From Sva-07 sp963698565 (GTDB taxonomy: Bacteria; Actinomycetota; Acidimicrobiia; Acidimicrobiales; Ilumatobacteraceae), in assembly GCA_963698565.1 (NCBI GenBank), contig CAVORH010000002.1, positions 124,001 through 188,000 on the forward strand: DNA of 64,000 nt, read 5' to 3'. The notes beneath the pieces were generated by a model. It worked only from the letters and a program-made list of their open reading frames with translations, did not search any database and was not told where the DNA came from. The position numbers and the translations under genes are program-made. Below are positions 42,640-51,223 of this stretch, in pieces. The stretch's first letter is position 1; each line of letters starts with the position of its first letter.

Positions 42640-44712
42640 TCAGTTCTCCCTCTGCATGCGGCGAATGTTGTAGATCATGATCGGGAGCACTGCGAGGAAG
42701 ATCAGGATCGCGAGTGCCGCTCCCAACCCCTTGTTGGTGAACCCGAAGGCTTCCTGGAACATCTGGTTGGCCAGCACCTGCGATCCGAACTGGCCGTTGG
42801 TCATCACCTTGACGATGTCGTAGACCTTCATCACGCCGACGATCAGGGTGGTGACGACGACGCCGATGGTCGTGGCGATCTGCGGCAGCGTCACCCGCCA
42901 GAACACCTGGCTGGTGGTGGCACCATCGATCTTCGCCGCCTCGATCAGTTCCGTCGGCACGGCCTTGATGGCCGCCGAGAGGATGACCATCGAGAACCCG
43001 GTCTGGATCCAGATCATCACCACCATGAGCCAGAAGTTGTTGTAGGGGGTCTCCTGGACGAAGAACACCGCCTGGCCGACGGTCTCGCCGTTCGGCAGGG
43101 TCTGGAAACCGCCGATCCCCCCACCGATCAGACCGGTGAAGCGGACGAAGAACCACCCGACGAGCAGGATCGCGATGCCGGGTACGACCGCCCTCGCGGG
43201 CCCGTATCTCACCAGCATTCGTGCCATCACCATGAAGAGGCCGATCAGCACCAGGCCCGTGAAGATCGTCACGATCAACGTCGGAAGCCCCGATCCGGTC
43301 GAGAGCCGACCGAGCCCGATCCACAGCGCATTGAGCACGCCGGTCTGCTCCGTCGACGTGTCGCGGGCCGTGTACACGAACCGCCAGATGATCGAGGCGC
43401 CGACGAGGGAGATGGCCATCGGCATGAAGATCACCGACTTGGCGGCACGCTCGCCGCCGCGCTGGTCGGCGAGCACGGCGATCGCCAGGCCGAGGGCGGT
43501 GGATGCGAAGGTGACCACGACCACCCACCAGAGGTTGTTGATCAGGGTGCCGCGCATGGCGGTGAAGGCGCCGAAGGACACGAGCAGCAGGCCGAAGACC
43601 AGCGGCGCCACCGTCGGGTTGCCGATCTCGACCGCCCGGCCCGTGCGCTGCTTCATCACCACGCCGATGACGACGGCGATCGCCAGGATCCCGACCCCCA
43701 GGAGGAACGGGATGCTCGTGAACATGTTGGTCCAGTTGGCGAGGTCGAGGCTGTTCTTGTTGGTGAAGATGTCGCCGTAGTTCTCCAGCCCGACGAACTC
43801 GACGGAGTCGCGGTCGAACAGCGACAGGTACGCGGTGCGGATCGCCGGAATGACGAGCATGATCAGGATGAAGAGCAGCGCCGGGCCGATGAAGATGATC
43901 GCTCGCGACCCGTTCTCGATCCGGGAACGGCGCGGCAGATCGGGGTTGGTGCTCATCCCGAGCCGGATCCCGATGAGGACGGCGGGGATCAGCGATGCGA
44001 TCACCGAGGTGACGGGCGAACCGTCGCCGAGTGTTGCGCCACCCCATGCGCCGAGCACCCAGCCGAGGGCGCCACCGATCAGCGCGCCGCCGAGCGGATG
44101 GTGGTGACGCAGCCGGCTCCAGCCGGCGCCGAGCGCTGCGCCCACGAGGGTGTACACCGCGATGGCGACCGGGTCGAGACCCGGCTGGTAGGCGTCACGG
44201 ATCACGAGGCCGATGACCACTCCGATCGCTGCGCTGCCGCCGATGGCGATCGCTCGCCGACGCGACGGATCGTCGGTGACCGCCAGCGATGCTCCGAGCG
44301 CACCGAATGCCGCGGCACCGACGAGCGGTCCGACGACCCAGGTCAGGAATCCCGCTCCTGATCCGATCGTGACCAGGTTGCCGTGGAGCGTGATGCCGAC
44401 GATGGCGCCCACGATGCCGAACACGATGGTGCTGAACGTCAGCCACCGCGGTTTCACCAGGTCGAAGAGGAGGTTCGCGCCGATCCAGAGCCCCGCACTG
44501 GCGGCGACGGCGATCAGCACCGTGACCGCCGTGGTGCGGATCTTGGGCTCGATGAAGGCCCAGTAGACGAGGCCGAGCACGATCACGAAGCCGAGCCCGA
44601 TCCGTGCCTTGTCCCTCGTGCTCATCGACGCCATTCGTCCTGCGCCGCTCGGTTGCTGTTGTTGCCCGCCCGGCGCGCTCTCGTCGGCGTTGGTGCGTTC
44701 CAGCGTCTCCAC
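42640..44712 (-). CDS. Alpha-glucoside-type ABC permease, MalF-like, with extra membrane domain
   Basis: 690 residues, more than twice the usual 290-330. The permease proper starts near residue 268 (IIFIGPALLFILIMLVIPAI) and ends with the EAA loop VPTELIEAAKIDGATTSQVF and MQREN. Residues ~30-260 form an additional Gly/Ala-rich domain of about seven hydrophobic segments of unknown role. Further extra helices lie within the permease part (around 340-400 and 500-540). AglF-like permeases in some actinobacteria have such additions. GTG start with GGGGGG upstream. It follows the binding-protein gene after a hairpin likely to reduce read-through. Confidence 0.85.
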   Translation of the reverse strand: METLERTNADESAPGGQQQQPSGAGRMASMSTRDKARIGLGFVIVLGLVYWAFIEPKIRTTAVTVLIAVAASAGLWIGANLLFDLVKPRWLTFSTIVFGIVGAIVGITLHGNLVTIGSGAGFLTWVVGPLVGAAAFGALGASLAVTDDPSRRRAIAIGGSAAIGVVIGLVIRDAYQPGLDPVAIAVYTLVGAALGAGWSRLRHHHPLGGALIGGALGWVLGAWGGATLGDGSPVTSVIASLIPAVLIGIRLGMSTNPDLPRRSRIENGSRAIIFIGPALLFILIMLVIPAIRTAYLSLFDRDSVEFVGLENYGDIFTNKNSLDLANWTNMFTSIPFLLGVGILAIAVVIGVVMKQRTGRAVEIGNPTVAPLVFGLLLVSFGAFTAMRGTLINNLWWVVVVTFASTALGLAIAVLADQRGGERAAKSVIFMPMAISLVGASIIWRFVYTARDTSTEQTGVLNALWIGLGRLSTGSGLPTLIVTIFTGLVLIGLFMVMARMLVRYGPARAVVPGIAILLVGWFFVRFTGLIGGGIGGFQTLPNGETVGQAVFFVQETPYNNFWLMVVMIWIQTGFSMVILSAAIKAVPTELIEAAKIDGATTSQVFWRVTLPQIATTIGVVVTTLIVGVMKVYDIVKVMTNGQFGSQVLANQMFQEAFGFTNKGLGAALAILIFLAVLPIMIYNIRRMQREN

Positions 44713-44775
44713 GTCGTGACCCCCCTGTGGTCCTCGTTCCCCGGCGTTCGTTGCCCGGCGTTTCGTTCGATAAAA

Positions 44776-44813
44776 CGACGGGGCACCGACACCATAGTGT
44801 CGATGCCCCGTCG
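44776..44813 (-). terminator. Intra-operon attenuator between binding protein and permeases
   Basis: Arms 44776-44792 and 44797-44813 (17 bp with one mismatch, CGACGGGGCA at the base) and loop CATA. On the minus strand the stem is followed by TTTT (complement of 44772-44775), an intrinsic-terminator shape. It sits in the 143-bp gap after the binding-protein gene, so it should give excess binding protein over permeases. Confidence 0.7.
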
Positions 44814-44855
44814 CGTGCGTTACGTGACCCGGTCTGTCGGGTCAGATGTACGTGG

Positions 44856-46220
44856 TCAGTTCGGCCAGGAGGCCTGGATGGCGGCGGCGGCCTCTTGGGC
44901 CGTGATGTCACCGTTGACCAGTGAGGTGCCTTCGGTCCAGAACGTACCGGCGCCCACATCGGCGGGCATCAGGTCGGACGCATCGAAGCGTGCGATCAGT
45001 GCTGCGTTGAGGATCTCCAGGAAGCTCTGCTCGAGCGGCTGGTAGACCGACGGGTCCTGGCCCTGGGCTGCCGACAGATAGCCGGACAGACCGCCACCGA
45101 CGGCTTCGGTCTGGTTCCGCTGACGTGTCTCGGCGTAGTCAGCCGTGGCGATGTAGTCGAGCACGGCCATCGTGGCGGGATCGTCGTTGAACCCGGCGGC
45201 GAAGATGCCGGCGGTCAGCACCGGCTTGTCGCCGTTGACGTCCGGGAAGTAGAAGACGTCGACCGCGTTCGGGTCCGACGGATCGGCGAACGTGGTGCCC
45301 TCCGGGAAGAGACCGGCGAAGAAGTTCGCCTGACGGTGCATGTAGCACTGCCCGTCGACGAGCGGCTGGCCGTTGTCGGCGAAGTTCGTCGCCGGGATCG
45401 AGCCACCGGCCGCGAAGACGTTGTCCTCGGTCCAGAGGTCGGCCACGGTCTGCATCGCCTCGACGATCTGGGGATCGTCGAACGGGATCTCGTTGTTGAC
45501 CCACTGGTCGTAGACGTCAGCGCCGGCCTGGCGCAGCACCAGGTCCTCGACCCAGTCGGTGAACGGCCAGCCGGTCGCCTGGCCGGACTCGATGCCCACG
45601 CACAGCGGCTTCGGGCCGCCGTCGGCAGCCATCTGGTCGACCAGTGCGACGAACTCGTCGTAGGTGGTCGGCACTTCGTAGCCTGCCGCCTCGAACGCTG
45701 CGGGCTGGTACCACACGAGCGACTTCAGGTCGGTCTTGGCCGGGATGCCGTACTGCACGCCGTCGACGTTGCCGTAGAGCTGGTAGCCGTCGGCCCAGTA
45801 CTCGTCGACGGTCGCGTTGACGTCGTCGGTGAGGGCGACGACGTTGCCGGCCCTCGCGAAGTCGGCGAGCTTGCCGGGCTGCGGGAAGAACGAGATGTCG
45901 GGCGGGTTGCCACCCTCGACCTGCGTGTTGATGTTCGCTTCCCAGTCGGCGTCGCCGGTGTACTCGACGTTCAGGTTGACCGTGTCGGCCCACGCCTGCA
46001 GCGTGTCGTTGATCGCGGCGATCGACGGATCGTCGCGCTCGGGGCCGGTGAGCGTCACGGTCGCTCCACCGAAGTCCTGCTCGCCGCCGGCGGCAGCGGT
46101 GCCCTCGGTGGCCGTGGTGTCGGAGCTGCTCGAGCCGCTGTCGTCGTCGCTACCGCAAGCTGCGGCAACGAGTGACAGGGTGATCGGGACAGCAGCCAGC
46201 TTGAGCCAGCGCTTGTTCAT
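44856..46220 (-). CDS. Alpha-glucoside ABC substrate-binding lipoprotein
   Basis: 454 residues. Signal peptide LKLAAVPITLSLVA with lipobox Cys (AACGSDDD), a Ser/Thr/Gly spacer, then a solute-binding fold: VTLTGPERDDPSIAAINDTL, PPDISFFPQPGKLADFARAG, YGIPAKTDLKSLVWYQPAAF and CVGIESGQATGWPFTDWVED. These match AglE-type alpha-glucoside/trehalose-binding proteins. GGAGGA precedes the ATG. Upstream lie a small hairpin (46249-46268) and a LacI operator (46269-46282). Confidence 0.9.
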   Translation of the reverse strand: MNKRWLKLAAVPITLSLVAAACGSDDDSGSSSSDTTATEGTAAAGGEQDFGGATVTLTGPERDDPSIAAINDTLQAWADTVNLNVEYTGDADWEANINTQVEGGNPPDISFFPQPGKLADFARAGNVVALTDDVNATVDEYWADGYQLYGNVDGVQYGIPAKTDLKSLVWYQPAAFEAAGYEVPTTYDEFVALVDQMAADGGPKPLCVGIESGQATGWPFTDWVEDLVLRQAGADVYDQWVNNEIPFDDPQIVEAMQTVADLWTEDNVFAAGGSIPATNFADNGQPLVDGQCYMHRQANFFAGLFPEGTTFADPSDPNAVDVFYFPDVNGDKPVLTAGIFAAGFNDDPATMAVLDYIATADYAETRQRNQTEAVGGGLSGYLSAAQGQDPSVYQPLEQSFLEILNAALIARFDASDLMPADVGAGTFWTEGTSLVNGDITAQEAAAAIQASWPN

Positions 46221-46248
46221 AGGGTCCTCCCCCTCTGATGTGGAAATG

Positions 46249-46282
46249 TCACCGAAGTGTTTCGGTGATGTAAACGCTTACA
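46249..46282. promoter_or_regulatory. Control region of second sugar importer: hairpin plus LacI operator
   Basis: TGTAAACGCTTACA (46269-46282) is a perfect 14-bp LacI/CcpA-type operator; its identical inverse lies at 47389-47402. Directly abutting it is TCACCGAA-GTGT-TTCGGTGA (46249-46268), an 8-bp stem that would form a hairpin in the mRNA leader or a second protein site. Confidence 0.85.
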
Positions 46283-46329
46283 GATCGGATGGGTCAGCGT
46301 CAAGGCCAGAGGAACAGAACCTGATCTCG

Positions 46330-47379
46330 TCACCGATTCGACACAGGGCCGGTGCTCTGTCGGAGGACGAGTTCGACCGGCGACATCACCGGTTCGAGGT
46401 CGACCGGCGCGCCGGTCATCGCGGCGATCAGCGATCGGGCGGCCGCTGCCCCCTGGGAGGGGACGTCCTGTCTGATCGTCGAGAGTGCGACCACGCGAGC
46501 GACATCGTGGTCGTCGACGCCGAGCAGCGAGACGTCGCGCCCCGGTTGGAGGCCTCGCCGGGCCAACTCCATCAGCGCACCGAAGGCCATCTCGTCCGAC
46601 ATGGCGAACACGGCCGTCGGCGGCTGGTCGAGGTCGAGCAGCGTGGCCATCGCCTCCTGGCCCCCGTCGATGCCGAAGTTGCCACCGACGATCAGTTCTC
46701 GGTCGACCGAGCATCCGGCGGCCCGGAGTACCTCGTCGAAGCCGGCGGCGCGACGCCGGGGCACGGCGAAGTTCAAGGGGTCGTCGCCGAGGCCACTGAT
46801 CAGCCCGATCCGCCGGTGGCCGAGCTCGAGCAGTGTGCGCGCGCCGATCCGGCCGACCTCGACATCGTCGATGAACACCGACGGCGCCCCTGCGACGCGG
46901 GTGCCGATCGTCGACAGCGCCACCCCGCGCTCGCGCAGCGACGCCGCCTGCGCATCGGTGGCCGGGATGTTCACGAGCACGATGCCGTCGGCGCGTCGCT
47001 CGAGGCGCGAGGGCTCGTCGAGCAGTCGGTGGCACTCCTGGATGCTGCCGACCCCGACGACGAGGAACTCGTAGCCCGACTCGTTGCACACCGCCTCGGC
47101 GCCGGCGATCACGGTCGAGAAGAACCAGCTCGCGAGGTGGGGGACCACCACGATCACCGTGCGGGTGCGTCCGGCGGCGAGGCGCGCCGCCGCGGGGTCG
47201 GGCTCGTAGTGCATCGCCGTCGCCACCTCGAACACGCGCAGCCGGGTCGACTCCGCCACGTTCGGCAGACCCCGCAGCGCACGGCTCACCGTGGCGACCG
47301 ACACGTTGGCCGCCTGGGCGACGTCCTCGATTCGGGCGCGGCGCGAATGAGACCCAGCGCGCTCCCTCGTCGTCCCCAT
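46330..47379 (-). CDS. LacI-family regulator of the second alpha-glucoside system
   Basis: 349 residues. DNA-binding domain IEDVAQAANVSVATVSRALRG with hinge, then an effector domain (VIVVVPHLASWFFSTVIAGAE, GIVLVNIPATD, GHRRIGLISGLG, AVFAMSDEMAFGALMELAR). Sits between the binding-protein gene and the divergent GH13 glucosidase, each preceded by the same 14-bp operator, one of which overlaps this gene's own -10 (TACACT, complement of 47387-47392, 7 nt before ATG). It therefore probably represses itself, the importer and the glucosidase. Confidence 0.9.
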   Translation of the reverse strand: MGTTRERAGSHSRRARIEDVAQAANVSVATVSRALRGLPNVAESTRLRVFEVATAMHYEPDPAAARLAAGRTRTVIVVVPHLASWFFSTVIAGAEAVCNESGYEFLVVGVGSIQECHRLLDEPSRLERRADGIVLVNIPATDAQAASLRERGVALSTIGTRVAGAPSVFIDDVEVGRIGARTLLELGHRRIGLISGLGDDPLNFAVPRRRAAGFDEVLRAAGCSVDRELIVGGNFGIDGGQEAMATLLDLDQPPTAVFAMSDEMAFGALMELARRGLQPGRDVSLLGVDDHDVARVVALSTIRQDVPSQGAAAARSLIAAMTGAPVDLEPVMSPVELVLRQSTGPVSNR

Positions 47380-47388
47380 GCTCGGGAG

Positions 47389-47402
47389 TGTAAGCGTTTA
47401 CA
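47389..47402. promoter_or_regulatory. LacI operator between regulator and GH13 gene
   Basis: TGTAAGCGTTTACA, exact reverse complement of the site at 46269-46282. It overlaps the -10 of the leftward LacI gene and lies about 32 bp upstream of the GH13 gene's -10 (TACGTT 47434-47439), so one repressor could block both. Confidence 0.85.
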
Positions 47403-47447
47403 GCGGAGGGATCCGCCTTCGCGGCCGGTGCGGTACGTTCGCGCCTC

Positions 47448-49055
47448 GTGGAGACTCGACGCGCCTGGTGGCGCCATGCGGTGGTGTATCAGATCTACGT
47501 CCGGTCGTTCGCCGACGGCAACGGAGACGGGACCGGCGACATCGCGGGGATGCGAAGGCGGCTGCCACATCTGGAACGGCTCGGCATCGATGCGGTCTGG
47601 ATCAACCCGTGGTACCGGTCGCCACTGCTCGACGGCGGCTACGACGTGGCCGACTATCGCGAGATCAACGAACAGTTCGGCACGACGAGCGAGGCCGAGG
47701 CCTTCATCGCCGAGGCGCGGTCGCACGGGATACGTGTGTTGGTCGACCTCGTGCCCAACCACAGCTCGTGGGACCACGCCTGGTTCCGGGCGGCACTCGC
47801 TGCGGCACCGGGATCGGACGAGCGCGCTCGCTACCACTTCCTCGATGGACGCGGCGATCACGGCGAGTTGCCACCCAACGACTGGCAGTCGGTGTTCGGT
47901 GGGCCGGCGTGGACGCGCGTGCCCGACGGCCAGTGGTATCTCCACCTGTTCGACGAGAGCCAACCCGACGTCAACTGGGAGCACCCCGACGTCGCCGACG
48001 AGTTCGACGCCGTCATGCGATTCTGGCTCGATCGGGGAGCGGCAGGGTTCCGCATCGACGTGGCGCACTCGCTGGTGAAGGCGCCCGGGTACCCCGACGC
48101 CGGCACGCCGACCAACGACGGCAGGGGGCAGCCGGACGCGCTGCCGTACTTCGACCGCGACGAGATCCATCCGATCGTGCGACGGTGGCGTCGCCTCCTC
48201 GACGAGTACGACGACGACCGGATGATGGTCGCCGAGGCGTGGGTCGCGGCGTCGCGGCGCCCGCTCTACCTCCGCCCGGACGAGTACCACCAGGCCTTCG
48301 ACTTCGACCTGCTCACGGCGAACTGGGATGCCGGCGAGTTCGCCTCGATCATCGCCGAGAGCGTCTCGTCGTCGCACGCTGTCGGCTCCGACCCCACGTG
48401 GGTGCTGTCGAATCACGATGTCGTCCGCCACGCCACGCGCTACGGCCTGCCCAACGGGATCGACCCCGGGCTCTGGTTGCTCGACGGCGATCGGGGCCTG
48501 CTCGACGAGGCACGCGGCGCTCGCCGTGCGCGAGCTGCCGCACTGGTCACGTTCGCATTGCCGGGCTCGGCCTACGTGTACCAGGGCGACGAACTGGGGC
48601 TCCCGGAAGCATGGGACCTGCCCCTCGACGTGCTGCAGGACCCGATCTGGCACGACTCGAACCACACGATCAAGGGCCGCGACGGCTGCCGCGTCCCGAT
48701 CCCGTGGGAGCCCACCGGCGAGTCGCTCGGTTTCGGTGACGGTGGCGCCTGGTTGCCGCAGCCGGCCGAGTACGCACGCCTCGCCGCGTCGGCGCAGGAG
48801 GACGATCCCGACTCGACGCTCAACCTCTACCGCGCTGCGCTGGCGATGCGGCGGGCACGACTCATCGAGGAGGTCGGCTTCGAACTGGTCGACCGCGGTC
48901 CGAACGTGCTGGCGTTCCATCGTGGCGACTCGTTCACCTGTGTCGTGAACATGGGCGACGACCCGGTCGAGCTGCCGGCCGGCGAGGTGCTGTTGGCGTC
49001 CGGGCCGATCAGCGGCAACGAGCTGCCGCCCGACACGACGATCTGGGTCGCCTGA
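47448..49055 (+). CDS. GH13 alpha-glucosidase (oligo-1,6-glucosidase-like)
   Basis: 535 residues. AVVYQIYVRSFADGNGDGTGD is the classic GH13_23/31 opening. Conserved regions: DLVPNHSS (~100), GFRIDVAHS with nucleophile Asp (~202), MVAEAWV with acid Glu (~263) and LSNHDVVRH (~321). QGDELGLPEA near 385 is typical of alpha-glucosidases. Cytosolic. It should release glucose from oligosaccharides or disaccharides imported by the neighbouring ABC system. Leaderless GTG with TACGTT 8 nt upstream, under the shared LacI operator. Overlaps the next gene by 1 nt. Confidence 0.9.
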   Translation: METRRAWWRHAVVYQIYVRSFADGNGDGTGDIAGMRRRLPHLERLGIDAVWINPWYRSPLLDGGYDVADYREINEQFGTTSEAEAFIAEARSHGIRVLVDLVPNHSSWDHAWFRAALAAAPGSDERARYHFLDGRGDHGELPPNDWQSVFGGPAWTRVPDGQWYLHLFDESQPDVNWEHPDVADEFDAVMRFWLDRGAAGFRIDVAHSLVKAPGYPDAGTPTNDGRGQPDALPYFDRDEIHPIVRRWRRLLDEYDDDRMMVAEAWVAASRRPLYLRPDEYHQAFDFDLLTANWDAGEFASIIAESVSSSHAVGSDPTWVLSNHDVVRHATRYGLPNGIDPGLWLLDGDRGLLDEARGARRARAAALVTFALPGSAYVYQGDELGLPEAWDLPLDVLQDPIWHDSNHTIKGRDGCRVPIPWEPTGESLGFGDGGAWLPQPAEYARLAASAQEDDPDSTLNLYRAALAMRRARLIEEVGFELVDRGPNVLAFHRGDSFTCVVNMGDDPVELPAGEVLLASGPISGNELPPDTTIWVA

Positions 49056-50302
49056 TGGAGATCGTGACCAAGCAGGGCCATCCGGACTTCCTCGACCTGC
49101 CGTGGGAACAGCCCTTGGAGGAGTGGGAGACGCCTCGTCTGGTGAAGATGGCGCACGGCATCAGCCGGCACGTCGTGCGGTTCGTCCGCTTCCAGGACCG
49201 CGTGTACGCGCTCAAGGCGACCGGACTCGTCGCTGCGCAGTCCGAGTACCGCGTACTGCGCGACATGCGCGACGACCACCTGCCGGTCGTCGAACCGGTC
49301 GGCGTGGTGTCCGACGCCCCGAACCCGGGCGACGCCGTGCTGATCACCCGCTACCTGGACTTCTCGCTGCCGTACTGGTACCTGCTCGGCCGGGGCGATC
49401 AGTCGCTCGCCGACCGCTTGATGGACGCCGCCGTGGTCCTGCTGGTGCGGCTGCATCTCGAGGGAGTGTTCTGGGGGGACTGTTCGCTGTCGAACATCCT
49501 GTGGCGGCGCGACGCCGGGGCGATGATGGCCTATCTCGTCGACGCCGAGACGACCGAGCGTCACGACACGATCAGCGATCGGATGCGTCGGTACGACCTC
49601 GAGATCACCGTCGAGAACGTCGCCGGTGGCCTGCTCGAACTGCAGGCGAGCGGTCGGATCACCGACGACATCGATCCGCTCGCCATCGCCGAGAGCCTGC
49701 GCGACCGGTACGAGGAACTGTGGAACGAATTGACCCGCGTCGACGAGTTCGACCTGGACGAACGCTGGCGGATCGAGCAGCGGGTCCGTCGGATCAACGA
49801 ACTCGGCTTCGACGTGGAGGAGCTGTCGATCAACCGTGACGGTCGGACACTGTCGGTGAAGCCGGTGCTCATCGAAGAGGGCCACCACGCCCGCGAACTC
49901 CGTCAGCGCACCGGCTTGGAGGTGCAGGAGAACCAGGCGCGTCGGCTGCTGGCCGACATCGACGGGCACCGTGCCTGGCTGGAGCGCGGCGAGGGCCAGT
50001 CGATCCCTCGGGCCGTGGCCACCGCCCGGTGGCTCGCGGAGGTGTACCAGCCGGTCGTCGACGCGATCCCTCCGGACATGCAGTCGCACCTCGAACCCGC
50101 CGAACTGTTCCATCAGCTGTTGGAGCACCGGTACCTGATGGCGGAACGGCGCGGCGGCGAGGTGCGGACGAAGGAGGCGCTCGACGACTACCTGGCCGGT
50201 GTGCTCGTCGACACGCCAGAGGAGCGTCAACTCCGCCTCCCCGACACCGGCAGCGTCCCCGTCGTCGAGGCCGGCCCGGTTACGGTCGGTCTCGATGACT
50301 GA
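49055..50302 (+). CDS. DUF4032 protein with kinase-like fold
   Basis: 415 residues. The N-terminal ~200 residues resemble a lipopolysaccharide/protein kinase fold: VYALKATGLVAAQSEYRVL (Lys and Glu), GVFWGDCSLSNILWRRD (catalytic-loop-like Asp...Asn) and MAYLVDAETTE (metal Asp). The C-terminal part (LVDAIPPDMQ..., EVYQPVVDAIPPDMQ) is the DUF4032-specific helical domain. The family is common in actinobacteria and has no assigned function. It is coupled to the GH13 gene upstream (ATGA) and to deoC downstream (8-nt overlap), so it could phosphorylate a sugar, but that is not shown. Confidence 0.75.
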   Translation: MEIVTKQGHPDFLDLPWEQPLEEWETPRLVKMAHGISRHVVRFVRFQDRVYALKATGLVAAQSEYRVLRDMRDDHLPVVEPVGVVSDAPNPGDAVLITRYLDFSLPYWYLLGRGDQSLADRLMDAAVVLLVRLHLEGVFWGDCSLSNILWRRDAGAMMAYLVDAETTERHDTISDRMRRYDLEITVENVAGGLLELQASGRITDDIDPLAIAESLRDRYEELWNELTRVDEFDLDERWRIEQRVRRINELGFDVEELSINRDGRTLSVKPVLIEEGHHARELRQRTGLEVQENQARRLLADIDGHRAWLERGEGQSIPRAVATARWLAEVYQPVVDAIPPDMQSHLEPAELFHQLLEHRYLMAERRGGEVRTKEALDDYLAGVLVDTPEERQLRLPDTGSVPVVEAGPVTVGLDD

Positions 50303-51059
50303 CCTCGAACGTGTCGCCGCTGCCCGCCGTGCGATCGGATTGATCGATCTGACCGACCTGTCCGACGACCACGCTCCCGACGGGATCGAGGAACTGTGCC
50401 GGCGTGCCCGGGAGCATCACACGGCGGCGGTCTGCGTGTGGCCCGAGTTCGTGGCCACGTGCGCGGCCCAGCTCGCGGGGTCCGGTGTCCGCGTCGCGAC
50501 GGTCGTCAACTTCCCGTCGGGGGCCGAACCGGTCGCGCAGGTCGAGGCCGCCACCCGACGAGCGCTCGCCGACGGTGCCGACGACATCGACGTGGTACTG
50601 CCGTACGACGCGTTTCTGGCCGGCGACGAGGAACGGGCCGCAGCGATGGTGTCGGCACTCGCCGCACTGGTCGACGCGCCCCACGTGCTCAAGGTGATCC
50701 TCGAGAGCGGTGCGCTCGGCTCGCCGGAGATCGTCGGCGCAGCTGCTCGATTGGCGATCAGCAACGGCGCCGACTTCGTGAAGACGTCGACCGGCAAGAT
50801 CCCGGCGGGGGCGAGCCTCGAAGCGGCGGAGGCGATGCTCGAGGCGATCGCCGCAGCCGACCGGCCGATCGGGCTCAAGCCGTCGGGTGGCATCCGCACG
50901 TTCGACGAGGCGCTGGCCTACGTCGACCTCGCCGACTCGGTGATGGGCGAGGGGTGGGCCACCGCCGCCACGTTCCGCTTCGGCGCCAGCGGTCTGCTCG
51001 ACGCCCTGCTCGCCGTCGTCGACGGGGGTCCCGAGTCGACGAGTTCGTCGACGTACTGA
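50295..51059 (+). CDS. deoC: Deoxyribose-phosphate aldolase
   Basis: 254 residues, class I aldolase TIM barrel. HHTAAVCVWPEFV (Cys and Val of strand 2), VLKVILESGAL with the proton-relay Lys, FVKTSTGKIPAGA with the Schiff-base Lys (about residue 162), and GLKPSGGIRTFDEAL as phosphate site. It cleaves 2-deoxyribose-5-phosphate to acetaldehyde and glyceraldehyde-3-phosphate. The ATG overlaps the DUF4032 stop by 8 nt, so it is the last gene of the GH13-DUF4032-deoC operon. No other nucleoside-catabolism gene is nearby. Confidence 0.93.
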   Translation: MTDLERVAAARRAIGLIDLTDLSDDHAPDGIEELCRRAREHHTAAVCVWPEFVATCAAQLAGSGVRVATVVNFPSGAEPVAQVEAATRRALADGADDIDVVLPYDAFLAGDEERAAAMVSALAALVDAPHVLKVILESGALGSPEIVGAAARLAISNGADFVKTSTGKIPAGASLEAAEAMLEAIAAADRPIGLKPSGGIRTFDEALAYVDLADSVMGEGWATAATFRFGASGLLDALLAVVDGGPESTSSSTY

Positions 51060-51146
51060 TCCGTCGGCCGCCCGGCCGCTGTGTGCGGAGCAACCGGCTC
51101 GCAGGCTGCCCGATCCCGGGCCGGACCGGTAACCTTCGGGGCCCCT

Positions 51147-51221
51147 GCCCTCGTAGCTCAGGGGATAGAGCATCGGCCTCCGGAGCCGTGTGCGCAGGTT
51201 CGAATCCTGCCGAGGGCGCCA
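51147..51221 (+). tRNA. tRNA-Arg (anticodon CCG), CCA encoded
   Basis: Cloverleaf reads directly: acceptor GCCCTCG/CGAGGGC, D-arm GCTC/GAGC, anticodon loop CTCCGGA giving CCG, T-arm GCAGG TTCGAAT CCTGC, discriminator G and encoded CCA. The lowest anticodon-stem pair looks like a T-T mismatch. TAACCT (51130-51135) 11 nt upstream is a good -10. A protein start codon lies 2 nt after the CCA, and argS is 1.1 kb downstream. Confidence 0.95.
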
Positions 51222-51223
51222 CT

